From JAJEFO01 sp965221845 (GTDB lineage: Bacteria; Pseudomonadota; Alphaproteobacteria; Rhodobacterales; Rhodobacteraceae): a DNA stretch of 64,000 bases. Shown piece by piece: positions 15,718 to 23,463 of this stretch. Location of the stretch: NCBI GenBank assembly GCA_965221845.1, contig OZ244919.1, positions 186,001-250,000 of the forward strand, in the 5' to 3' direction. The translations under genes and the position numbers were made by a program. The notes under the pieces were generated by a model. It was not told the origin of the DNA, did not search any database, and saw only the letters and a program-made list of their open reading frames with translations. Numbering within the stretch: the stretch's first letter is position 1; the number at the start of each line of letters is the position of its first letter.

Positions 15718-16034
15718 TAGGGCCCGGCCACCAGCCGCCGCAGGTCGGGCGCGAAGGTGATCAGGGCCGCGATGGCGGCGATCAGGATGGCGGTCTGCCA
15801 CCAGCGCGCGGTCGCGTCACGCTCCGCCCGCGCCGCGTCACGCTCCGACCGCGCCGCGTCACGCTCCGCGCTGGCCGCGTCGCGCCTGGCCATGTCCTCG
15901 CGGTGCGCGGCCATGTCGGCCCGCAGGCGGTCAAGCGCACTTTCGTATTCGGCCTGCCTGGTCTCCATGCGCCCCTCCAGCACGGCGATGCGCTCCGAGA
16001 GCGGCTGGTTGTCCGGCGCGTCGCCCGTGCCCAC
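15717..16034 (-). CDS. Small coiled-coil membrane protein
   Basis: 105 residues from ATG 16034 (MGTGDAPDNQPLSERIAVLE). N-terminal coiled coil with a heptad-like repeat, 'SERDAAR' and variants about four times, written in DNA as near-perfect 21-bp repeats (15828-15890). A single membrane helix 'WQTAILIAAIAALITFA' follows, then a short tail 'LRRLVAGP'. The TAG stop uses the last base of IS5 copy C, so the original C-terminus may have been cut. No known domain is recognised. Similar small coiled-coil/one-helix proteins occur at 2895 and 47831, each next to insertion sequences; the order of helix and coil is reversed here. Confidence 0.65.
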   Translation of the reverse strand: MGTGDAPDNQPLSERIAVLEGRMETRQAEYESALDRLRADMAAHREDMARRDAASAERDAARSERDAARAERDATARWWQTAILIAAIAALITFAPDLRRLVAGP

Positions 16035-16101
16035 AACCTAAGGCTCCCGTCCGCGTCCCGTCAAGCCCCGTCTTGCGCGCGGGTGTAGTTCAGATTCCTT
16101 G

Positions 16102-17127
16102 TCAGGCTGCCACGGCCTGATTCGCCCGCCATTCGAGGAAGTCGGGCAGCCGGGGGTTCATGACCAGGGCCTTCAGCGCCAGCATGGCGTTGGCGCCCCT
16201 CTTCGCCCGGCGCGTTCCCGATCGCTCCGTCCGCAGCCCGAACCGCCGGCATCCGCCCACGACGCCGCTCCCGACCTGGATGCCCCGCTCCCGGAACGCG
16301 TCATGCCGCATCCGGTCGAGCCCGCTCTCGAAATGCCTGCAGCAGGCCTCCACGTCCTCGTGCCGGTCCCCGGACGGCGCGAGCTCCCGGACCGCCTTCG
16401 CCGCCCGGCCCGCATTGCCGTCGTCCTTCAACGCAATGTACGAACCACCTTCGAACGTGCCAACCACCATGCCGTCAGACTCCTTCGTGAAGAGACCGTT
16501 CTCGACCACGCCGGGGATCATGTTGAGCGCCGCCTCAAGCCCTTCGGGGTCGTCGATCTTGCCGCATCTGCAGTCCAGGATGAAATTGCCGCTGTCGGTG
16601 ATGACAGGCTCATCACCGCCCCGCAGGCCGACGGCGCCGCCCGAGACCCCGTGTCGATTGAGCGCATCTCCAATGGACCGCCGGGTCTGGCGCCAGCCGA
16701 ACCGGACCACTTCCACGGGCAGCGGAAACCGTCCGAGCACGTCCACGATCTTGCTTTCGTCGCAGATGGTGATCATCCTGCGCGAGGCGTTGGCGACGAT
16801 TTTCTCCCAGAGCAGGCAAGCGCCGCCACCCTTGATCATCCTGAACTCGCGGTCGATTTCGTCGGGGCCGTCGATCGTCAGGTCGATTTCGCCGATTTCA
16901 TCAATGTCAGTGATCGCTATGCCAACCTCGGTGGCGACGTCGATCGTGCTTCGGGACGTCGCCGTTGCCGCGATGGAGAGGCCGGCCGCGACATGACGGC
17001 CGAGTTCCCGGACAAAGAAATGCGAGGTCGTTCCGGATCCAAGCCCGAGCTTCATGCCATCGCGAACGAATTCGTCGATCGCCCGCCTGCCCGCCTGCCT
17101 CTTGGCTTCATCCTGCGACAGCATCAT
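16102..17127 (-). CDS. rpiA: Ribose-5-phosphate isomerase A fused in frame to an ISKra4 transposase tail
   Basis: 341 residues, against about 230 for RpiA. Residues 1-228 are RpiA, which interconverts ribose 5-phosphate and ribulose 5-phosphate. The landmarks are 'MKLGLGSGTTSHFFVRELG', 'DLTIDGPDEIDREF' with catalytic Asp/Glu, and 'MIKGGGACLLWEKIVA'. From about 232 on, the sequence is the C-terminus of an ISKra4-family transposase: 'AGRAAKAVRELAPSGDRHED', 'ACCRHFESGLDRMRHDAF', 'GIQVGSGVV', ending 'PRLPDFLEWRANQAVAA'. The same tail occurs at 48219 and 63836. The junction is near 16420-16440. The RpiA fold may still be complete, so activity is possible, but the 110-residue tail may destabilise it. 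It follows xylB by 49 bp in the same operon. Confidence 0.85.
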   Translation of the reverse strand: MMLSQDEAKRQAGRRAIDEFVRDGMKLGLGSGTTSHFFVRELGRHVAAGLSIAATATSRSTIDVATEVGIAITDIDEIGEIDLTIDGPDEIDREFRMIKGGGACLLWEKIVANASRRMITICDESKIVDVLGRFPLPVEVVRFGWRQTRRSIGDALNRHGVSGGAVGLRGGDEPVITDSGNFILDCRCGKIDDPEGLEAALNMIPGVVENGLFTKESDGMVVGTFEGGSYIALKDDGNAGRAAKAVRELAPSGDRHEDVEACCRHFESGLDRMRHDAFRERGIQVGSGVVGGCRRFGLRTERSGTRRAKRGANAMLALKALVMNPRLPDFLEWRANQAVAA

Positions 17128-17176
17128 GTCATCGACAGCCTCGAACGCCGGGAAGCGATGCGATGGGCCTGCATGC

Positions 17177-18703
17177 TCAGACGGCCGCAGATTGAGCGCG
17201 CAGTCGGCGAAAGGCCGGCCTCAGCACGGGATACAGTTCCTGGTAGATGGACAGCATCTCCTTGTAGACCGCGGCGTTCTTGGCGTCCGGCTCCCATTGC
17301 CCCTCGATCTTGCAGAGCGCCGCCACGTCCCCAGGGCCGTCCCAGACGCCGGTGCCCAAGCCGGCCACCAGCGCGGCGCCGTATGCCGCGCCTTCCGCCG
17401 CTCCGCGCGCGGTTGCGACTTGCGTGCCGAACACGTCAGCCTGGATCTGGTTCCAGAGCGAGGCGGAGCTGCCCCCGCCGGAAGCGTGTATCCGGGCGAC
17501 CTCACCGAGCCCCATTTCGGCCATCAGGGAGGCCATGTCAGCGAGGGCGAACACGACGCCCTCCAGGAGGGCGCGGATCACGTGACTGTCGCCATGCCGG
17601 GCCGTCAAGCCGACGAAAGCCGCGCGTGCCGAAGGATCCGGCCACGGGCACCGCTCACCCCAGAGGTAGGGAAGGAAGAGCAGGCCGTCGCTGCCGGGGG
17701 CCGCGGCCTCGGCCCGTTCGACCAATGCGCCGAAGCCGGCGCCATCAGGCTCCCCCGCCCCGGCAAGCAACGATTGCAGCCAGGAAAACGCGCCGCCTGC
17801 ATTCAGCGACACGCCCATGCAGTGCCAGAGGTCCTCCGAAACGTTGCAGAAGAGCTGCAGCCGCCCGTCCGGATTGGGCGGCATCCTGTCGAGGGCGGTT
17901 GCGACAATGCCCGCGGTCCCGATCGTTGTCTGCAGCATGTCGGCCGACACGACGCCCGAGCCGATCGTCTGGACCACCGCATCGCCACCGCCGCCGACGA
18001 CCGGCGTCTGTGCGGCGATGCCGAACAATTCGGCGCCCAGGATGCTGACAGTCCCTGAAATTGCCTGGGATTCGGTGCATGCCGGCAGCAGGGCAGCGTC
18101 GATCCCGGCCCTTTCCAGAAGCGGCCTGGACCAGCAGCGGCCTGCCACATCGAACAGACCGGTTCCGGAGGCATCCGAAACTTCCGTCGCGATCTCGCCG
18201 GTCAGCTTCAGGCGCAGATAGTCCTTGGGATTGAGGGCGTGAGCCATTCGCTCAAAGTGCCGCGGTTCGTGATTGCGCATCCAGACGATCTTTCCGCCGG
18301 TATATCCGGGCAGCATCCGATTGCTCGTCATCGCCAGCAGCCCCTTCGGACCGCCCGCGGCCTCGATGATCTGCTGGCACTCGGCTTCCGCGCGCTGATC
18401 GTTCCAGAGGATCGCCGGGCGGACAACACGCAGGTCCCTGTCCAGGGGAGTCAGGCCGTGCATCTGTCCGGTCAGGCCAATGGCGGTGAAGTCCGGCGAG
18501 CCGATTGCGCCCACAACCTCGGCAACGGCCATCCTGGCGCCATTGATCCAGTCGTCCGGATTCTGTTCGCTCCAGCCCTCGCGCGGGGTGGAAAGCGGAT
18601 AGCCGCAGGTGGCGCTGGCGAGCGGCGTGCCGTCCCGGCCAACTGCCACGGCCTTGCAGCTCGACGTCCCGATATCGATCCCGAGCGTCGCAGCGTCCGT
18701 CAT
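17177..18703 (-). CDS. xylB: Xylulokinase (FGGY sugar kinase)
   Basis: 508 residues. It phosphorylates D-xylulose (or a similar ketopentose) with ATP. Visible: N-terminal phosphate motif 'LGIDIGTSSCKAVAVG'; sugar-binding 'LTGQMHGLTPLDRD' and 'LWNDQRAEAE'; catalytic Asp in 'PVVGGGGDAVVQTIGSG'; and ATP motif 'RIHASGGGSSASLWNQIQAD'. Length is normal for XylB. Its ATG overlaps the aldehyde dehydrogenase stop as ATGA, so it is translationally coupled. With RpiA downstream this gives a kinase-isomerase pair for a pentose or a C5 sugar-acid derivative. The exact sugar is not readable. Confidence 0.9.
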   Translation of the reverse strand: MTDAATLGIDIGTSSCKAVAVGRDGTPLASATCGYPLSTPREGWSEQNPDDWINGARMAVAEVVGAIGSPDFTAIGLTGQMHGLTPLDRDLRVVRPAILWNDQRAEAECQQIIEAAGGPKGLLAMTSNRMLPGYTGGKIVWMRNHEPRHFERMAHALNPKDYLRLKLTGEIATEVSDASGTGLFDVAGRCWSRPLLERAGIDAALLPACTESQAISGTVSILGAELFGIAAQTPVVGGGGDAVVQTIGSGVVSADMLQTTIGTAGIVATALDRMPPNPDGRLQLFCNVSEDLWHCMGVSLNAGGAFSWLQSLLAGAGEPDGAGFGALVERAEAAAPGSDGLLFLPYLWGERCPWPDPSARAAFVGLTARHGDSHVIRALLEGVVFALADMASLMAEMGLGEVARIHASGGGSSASLWNQIQADVFGTQVATARGAAEGAAYGAALVAGLGTGVWDGPGDVAALCKIEGQWEPDAKNAAVYKEMLSIYQELYPVLRPAFRRLRAQSAAV

Positions 18704-20160
18704 GTCGTCCCGCCCCGAACATCCTCGAAACGAAGCCGGATGTGCTTGATGTTGAGGTATTCCAGCAAGCCCTCGCGACCGTGCTCGTATCCGACGCCGC
18801 TCTGTTTCCGCCCGCCATATGGCGCGTTGATTGTCCCGGCATCGACGCTGTTGACCGCGACATTGCCATAATCCAGATGCCTCGTCAGGTACCTCATCTC
18901 ATCCATGTGCTTGGTGAACGCGTAGGCGGCGAGGCCGAAAGGCGTGTCGTTCGCCAAGCCAACCGCATGGGCAAGCGACCGGAAAGGCGCAACCCCCACA
19001 AGCGGCCCAAAGGTCTCCTCGGTCATCACCTTCATCTCATGGGTGCAGTCAGCCAGCACAGTCGGCCGGAAAAAGTGGCCCTTCCGGAACCGGGCCCCTT
19101 CCGGCGGGCTTCCGCCGGCGACAAGCCGCGCGCCCAGGCCGAGGGCGTCAGCAAGATGATCCTTGGTTTTCCGCAAGGGCTCTGCGGATGCCATCGCTCC
19201 GAGATCCGCCGCAGGATTGTCAAGGCCATTGTCGATGACCAGGGCATCGGCCTTGGCGGCGAGACTCTCAACGAAGCGCTCATACACCGGTTCCGCGACA
19301 TAGATGCGGTTGATGGCGATGCAGATCTGGCCCATGTTGCGGAACGACCTGCGGGCGGCGCCGGTGGCGGCGCTCTCCAGATCCGCGGTCTCGGTGACGA
19401 TCATCGGGCAGTTGCCGCCAAGCTCCAGGGACAGCATCTTGATGCCATTGCATGATTTCTGAATCCTCAGCCCGACCTCGGCCGAACCCGTGAAAGCGAT
19501 TTTGTCAACCAATGGACTTTCGACGAGGGCCTGACCCACTGCGGAACCTTCGCCGGTAACCATGTTGAGCACCCCGGCCGGCGCGCCGGCGTCGTGCACG
19601 CAGCGGGCGATCTCGAGCGGGCTGAGCGGTGTCAGCGCCGGAGGCTTGACCACCATGGCGCAGCCGGCGGCCAGTCCGGCTCCGACCTTCCATCCGATCA
19701 GCTCGGCCGGGTAGTTCCACGGTGAAATCGCCGCGACCACGCCGACCGGTTCCCGGACGACCAGGCTTTGATAGTCCATGCTGTCGTTTGGAATGATCTC
19801 CCCATGCACCCTGGTCGCCTCTTCGCCATAAAACTCGAACGTCTTCGCGAGCTTGCGGATTTCCCCGAGGGCTTCGTTCAGCGGCTTGCCCTGTTCGGCC
19901 GTCATGAGCCGCGCAATCCCGTCCGCCCGCTCATGGACCAGCCGGCCCGCCTCTTTCAGAACACATGCCCGTTCGACCGGCGGCGCTGCGGACCAAGCCG
20001 GAAATGCGTTTCTGGCCGCCTCCAGCGCCAGCTCGATCTCGTCAGCGGTCGCGTTGGCAATGGCCCCCACGACCTCAAGCGAGGCCGGGTTGACCACATC
20101 GATCACCGGTCCCCGGCCTGCGATCCAGCTGCCGCCGATATACTGCCTGGCTACCGTCAT
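18700..20160 (-). CDS. Aldehyde dehydrogenase (NAD(P)-dependent)
   Basis: 486 residues. It oxidises an aldehyde to the acid. Motifs: 'SPWNYPAELIGWKVGAGLAA', cofactor Lys in 'AMVVKPPALTPLSPLE', 'IAFTGSAEVGLRIQKS', catalytic Glu in 'LSLELGGNCPMIV', nucleophile Cys in 'NMGQICIAINRIYV', and 'EETFGPLVGVAPF'. It resembles succinate-semialdehyde or glycolaldehyde-type dehydrogenases, but Cys-Ile-Ala after the Gln is not specific enough to fix the substrate. It is the first gene of an ATGA-coupled operon with xylB and rpiA. An FAA-hydrolase pseudogene lies 170 bp upstream. A role in oxidative sugar or sugar-acid breakdown is an inference. Confidence 0.9.
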   Translation of the reverse strand: MTVARQYIGGSWIAGRGPVIDVVNPASLEVVGAIANATADEIELALEAARNAFPAWSAAPPVERACVLKEAGRLVHERADGIARLMTAEQGKPLNEALGEIRKLAKTFEFYGEEATRVHGEIIPNDSMDYQSLVVREPVGVVAAISPWNYPAELIGWKVGAGLAAGCAMVVKPPALTPLSPLEIARCVHDAGAPAGVLNMVTGEGSAVGQALVESPLVDKIAFTGSAEVGLRIQKSCNGIKMLSLELGGNCPMIVTETADLESAATGAARRSFRNMGQICIAINRIYVAEPVYERFVESLAAKADALVIDNGLDNPAADLGAMASAEPLRKTKDHLADALGLGARLVAGGSPPEGARFRKGHFFRPTVLADCTHEMKVMTEETFGPLVGVAPFRSLAHAVGLANDTPFGLAAYAFTKHMDEMRYLTRHLDYGNVAVNSVDAGTINAPYGGRKQSGVGYEHGREGLLEYLNIKHIRLRFEDVRGGTT

Positions 20161-20329
20161 CCCCGGCCTTTCGGTTCGGTGAGCGTCCTGAAAGCCCCCG
20201 CATCCGGCAGCTGCCCGGACTCCGGCCTGAAGCCATTCTCCGCGACATGCCGGAAGCGCCGGGCCACCACATGTCGAGAAGGCGGGACATGTCCTTGCGA
20301 TCGAGCCTATCCAATGGCTGGAACAGGTT

Positions 20330-20976
20330 TCAAGGGGAACCTTTCCGGCGGTCCCGCGCCGCGTCCACCGCGCAAGCGGCGGCAGTCACCGGCGCGGACG
20401 GCGCGCGCCGTCCGCGCCGGTGCACCACGGACACCGTCATGCTGCCGAGCCCGTCGGCCTCCGCGACCATGGTGTCGCCCCTTTCCACGGGGCCGACGCC
20501 GGCCGGCGTTCCCGAGAGGATGACGTCGCCCGGCGCCAGCTCGAAATGCCCCGACAGGCAGGCGATCACCTCCGGCACCTTCCAGATCATCTGGTCCATG
20601 TCGCCCTCCTGCCGGATCTCGCCGTTCACCGCCAGCGCGATGCGGCCCTTGACGGGATGGCCGACCTCGGACACGGGATGGACCGGGCCAGTCGGCGCCG
20701 AGCGCTCGAGCGCCTTGCCGACATCCCACGGCCGTCGCCGCCGGACTTCAGCATCACGGCGACCTCGTGATGGACGTCCTCGCTCCGAGGCGGGTACGGG
20801 AAGGTTCCGGAAGACGTGAGATTGCCGGGATTCTTCTGGAAGAAGAACGGCGGCTCGCGGTCAGGGTCGTGCCCCATCTCGATGGCGTGATCGGCGCAGT
20901 TGCGGCCTATGCAGCAGACCCGGCGGACCGGGAAGAGCGGCCCCCAATGCGCCCTGTTTCCGGCCGTCGGCGGCAT
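20330..20976 (-). pseudogene. Fumarylacetoacetate hydrolase-family protein, internally deleted
   Basis: N-terminal part (from about 20976): 'RRVCCIGRNCADHAIEMGHD', 'PPFFFQKNPGNLTSSG', 'PPRSEDVHHEV'. C-terminal part in a different frame: 'WDVGKALERSAPTGPVHPVS', 'DMDQMIWKVPEVIACLSGHF', 'LAPGDVILSGTPAGVGPV'. Both belong to the FAA hydrolase/2-hydroxyhepta-diene-dioate isomerase family. About 35 residues around the 'YGYAVGLDMTRRD' block are missing and the frame breaks near 20720, so metal-binding residues are lost. Family members cleave C-C bonds of, or tautomerise, beta-keto acids in sugar-acid and aromatic pathways. The position before the dehydrogenase/kinase operon suggests it once belonged to that pathway. 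Confidence 0.88.
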
Positions 20977-21033
20977 CGGGCCGCACGGCGCGGGCCTGCA
21001 CGCCGAACGCGGCCCGGACGGCCTTCGCCCGCC

Positions 21034-21876
21034 TCACCGTTCGACCGCGTACCTTCTTTCCAGGAACGACACGCCCACGGACAGGGCCAGCGTCAGCACG
21101 AGGTATGCGGCGGCGATGGTGAACCATATCTCGAAACTCATGTACGTGTCGGAAATGATGTTGCGCCCGATGGTCGTGAGCTCGGCCACGGCAATGACGC
21201 TGACGATCGCGGAGGACTTCACGAGATGCACCGCTTCGCCCGTCATCGGCGGCAGCATGAAGCGGACGGACTGCGGCAGGATGATGTACCGGTACGCCTG
21301 CGTCGCGGACATCCCGATCGACTTCGCGGCCTCCCACTGCCCGACGGCGATCGCGTTGATGCCTGCGCGGAAGATCTCGGATATGAGCGCGGAATGGAAG
21401 ACGGCAAGCGTCAGGACGCTTGCGACGTAGCGGTCAAGGCCGAAGATAGGCCCCAGCACGTAGTAGAAGAGGTAGAGCAGCACGAGAAGCGGAATGTTGC
21501 GGACCAGCTCGAGGAACCCGACGGCGACGGCAAAGCCCACGACAAGGCCTGACAGCCGCAGCAGCGCCACAACGAATCCGAGAGCCGTGGCAAGGGCGAA
21601 GGACAGGATGGAGAGCCTGACGGTCGCCGCGAGGCCGACCGCTATCTCGCCCCACTGAAACCCCTCGTCCGTGAAGCTGTACAGGTACTGCGGCACGCGG
21701 TACCACTGCCAGTTGTAGCCCATGTTCCGGGCGCCGGCGAACGAGCCGTAGACGATCAGCCCGATGACGGCGGCATAGATGACGACGGCCGCCGGAACCG
21801 AGTTCAGCACCCGCTGGTGCGCCGGCGGCTTCGCGACCGGCAGGCCGCGCGGGACGGCCCTCTCGCGCGACGCCAT
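21034..21876 (-). CDS. Amino-acid ABC transporter permease (HisM/GlnP type)
   Basis: 280 residues. Membrane helices begin near residue 30 ('AAVVIYAAVIGLIVYG'). The docking signature is 'QWEAAKSIGMSATQAYRYII', then 'VHLVKSSAIVSVIAVAELT'. The periplasmic loop contains 'YNWQWYRVPQYLYSF', as in AapM/BztC-like permeases. It is one base from the ATPase stop, so it is tightly coupled. No binding protein is near; the only one in the window is at 10169 with the other permease. The two halves may form a single four-gene transporter that has been split. Confidence 0.91.
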   Translation of the reverse strand: MASRERAVPRGLPVAKPPAHQRVLNSVPAAVVIYAAVIGLIVYGSFAGARNMGYNWQWYRVPQYLYSFTDEGFQWGEIAVGLAATVRLSILSFALATALGFVVALLRLSGLVVGFAVAVGFLELVRNIPLLVLLYLFYYVLGPIFGLDRYVASVLTLAVFHSALISEIFRAGINAIAVGQWEAAKSIGMSATQAYRYIILPQSVRFMLPPMTGEAVHLVKSSAIVSVIAVAELTTIGRNIISDTYMSFEIWFTIAAAYLVLTLALSVGVSFLERRYAVER

Positions 21877-21877
21877 C

Positions 21878-22630
21878 TCAGTGCTCCAGGATCTGCGCCA
21901 GGAACGTCCGGCAGCGCTCGCTCGAAGGCGCGGTGAAGAACCGCTCGGGCGGCGCGACCTCGACTATGCGCCCCTCCTCCATGAACACCATGGTGTCGGC
22001 GACCTTGCGCGCGAAGCCCATCTCGTGCGTGACCACGACCATGGTCATGCCGGTCTCGGCAAGCTCGACCATGACGTCGAGCACCTCGTTGATCATCTCG
22101 GGATCCAGCGCCGACGTCGGCTCGTCGAACAGCATGATCCGGGTTTCCATGCAGAGCGACCGGGCGATCGCGACGCGCTGCTGCTGGCCGCCGGAAAGCT
22201 GGGCCGGGTACTTTTCCGCCTGTTCGGGAATGTGCACCCGGTCGAGATACTTGCGCGCCGTCGCCTCCGCCTGCTCCCGCGAGACCTTCCGGACCTTCGT
22301 CGGCCCGATCATCAGGTTCTCGAGCACCGTGAGATGCGGAAAGAGGTTGAACTGCTGGAAGACCATGCCGACCTCCTGCCGCAGCCTCCGGACGTCCTTC
22401 GATCCCTCGAAGACCTCGATGCCGTCGACCACGAGCGTGCCTGAACTGTGGCTCTCCAGCGCGTTGAGGCAGCGAATCAGCGTCGACTTGCCGGAGCCTG
22501 ACGGGCCGCACACGACCACGCGCTCGCCCTGCCGGACGGAGATGCTGATGTCCTTGAGCGCGTGGAACCTCCCGTAGAACTTGTCGAGGTTGCGGACTTC
22601 GATGATCGGCTGGCTGTCCAAGCATTCCAC
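21878..22630 (-). CDS. Amino-acid ABC transporter ATP-binding protein
   Basis: 250 residues. Walker A 'CGPSGSGKSTLIRC', Q-loop 'MVFQQFNLFPHLTV', signature 'AQLSGGQQQRVAIARSL', Walker B 'RIMLFDEPTSALDPEM', H-loop 'VVVTHEMGFARKV'. This is the GlnQ/HisP group that powers polar amino-acid importers. It is the first gene of a two-gene operon with the permease at 21034. ATG 22630 has 'AAAGGTGGA' just upstream on its strand as ribosome site. Confidence 0.95.
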   Translation of the reverse strand: MECLDSQPIIEVRNLDKFYGRFHALKDISISVRQGERVVVCGPSGSGKSTLIRCLNALESHSSGTLVVDGIEVFEGSKDVRRLRQEVGMVFQQFNLFPHLTVLENLMIGPTKVRKVSREQAEATARKYLDRVHIPEQAEKYPAQLSGGQQQRVAIARSLCMETRIMLFDEPTSALDPEMINEVLDVMVELAETGMTMVVVTHEMGFARKVADTMVFMEEGRIVEVAPPERFFTAPSSERCRTFLAQILEH

Positions 22631-22827
22631 CTTTCACGACGGCCGTCGTGCGTCCCGCAGAGGACGATGGCGGCAGGAAAGGAGCCCGGAAACGTCCCGC
22701 CCCCATGGCCGCCCTGCGCGGCGTCGCCCATGCCGCCCGTCCTTGTGTTTCGCTCAGTAGCGTTGCATGACGGTTTCGGCAAGGAGCGGTCCGGACGGCG
22801 TCCCGGCCGCGGCCCGGGAGAGGCGCG

Positions 22828-23403
22828 GTGACGGCATGGATCAGGATGGTCCCGGACGCGGACGCGGACGCGGCGCTCTCGGAGGCCCTGGCGCGGGCAC
22901 GGACCCCGCACGGAACCGTGGACAACGTCATGCGCGTCCATTCGCTTCGGCCGGGCACCATGCATGGTCACGTCACGCTCTATCGCGCCTGCCTCCACGA
23001 TGACGGCAACAGCGTTCCGCCGTGGTTCCAGGAGGTGCTGGGATCGTACGTGTCGGCGCTGAACGACTGCGCCTATTCCTATGCAAACCACTGGGCCAAC
23101 GCGAAGCATCTCATCGGTGACGACGCGCGCGCCGGCCGGATCGAGAGGGCGCTCGAGGCCCGGCGGCCCGAGTCCCATTTCGCGGGCCGCGAACTCGCCG
23201 CGCTCCGGTATGCCGAAGCCCTGACCCTTCGGCCCGGCGCGATGTCGGAGGACAGCGTCCGCGCACTCAGGGAAACGGGCTGGGATGACGGCGAGATCCT
23301 GGAGATGAACCAGATAGTCTGCTACTTCAACTACGCCAACCGGGTGCTCAACGGGCTTGGCGTGACGTCGGCTGGCGACGTGATCGGCTACTATGCCCGG
23401 TGA
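22828..23403 (+). CDS. AhpD/carboxymuconolactone decarboxylase-like peroxidase-related protein
   Basis: 191 residues from GTG 22828, preceded by 'GGGAGAGG'. It has the all-helical AhpD-like fold typical of 'peroxidase-related' proteins: 'PPWFQEVLGSYVSALNDCAY', 'ANHWANAKHLIG', 'ALRYAEALTLRPGAMS' and 'EILEMNQIVCYFNYANRVLN'. The usual redox Cys-x-x-Cys is here C-A-Y-S, so the second cysteine is missing while the downstream His of 'ANHW' is kept. The function is therefore uncertain: it may be a one-cysteine peroxidase or no longer a disulfide reductase. It is 60 bp before the flavin monooxygenase on the same strand and probably co-transcribed. Confidence 0.8.
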   Translation: MTAWIRMVPDADADAALSEALARARTPHGTVDNVMRVHSLRPGTMHGHVTLYRACLHDDGNSVPPWFQEVLGSYVSALNDCAYSYANHWANAKHLIGDDARAGRIERALEARRPESHFAGRELAALRYAEALTLRPGAMSEDSVRALRETGWDDGEILEMNQIVCYFNYANRVLNGLGVTSAGDVIGYYAR

Positions 23404-23463
23404 TCCCGGTCCGGCGTCCCGGCCCGCTCGGGCGTTCGGCGCCCGGCGGCGCCGGAGCGCGGC

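Noticed and set aside
15820..15895. Short regular repeats near 15830 as a CRISPR array
   Set aside because: The repeats are contiguous 21-bp coding heptads without spacers, and no cas genes are present.
16072..16101. TGTAGTTCAGATTCC near 16085 as a tRNA piece
   Set aside because: No cloverleaf can be built around it; it aligns better with the end of an ISKra4 remnant. No tRNA was found anywhere in the window.
16099..18048. Plus-strand open frame opposite rpiA and xylB
   Set aside because: It spans two minus-strand genes with clear catalytic motifs and has no sensible protein features of its own.
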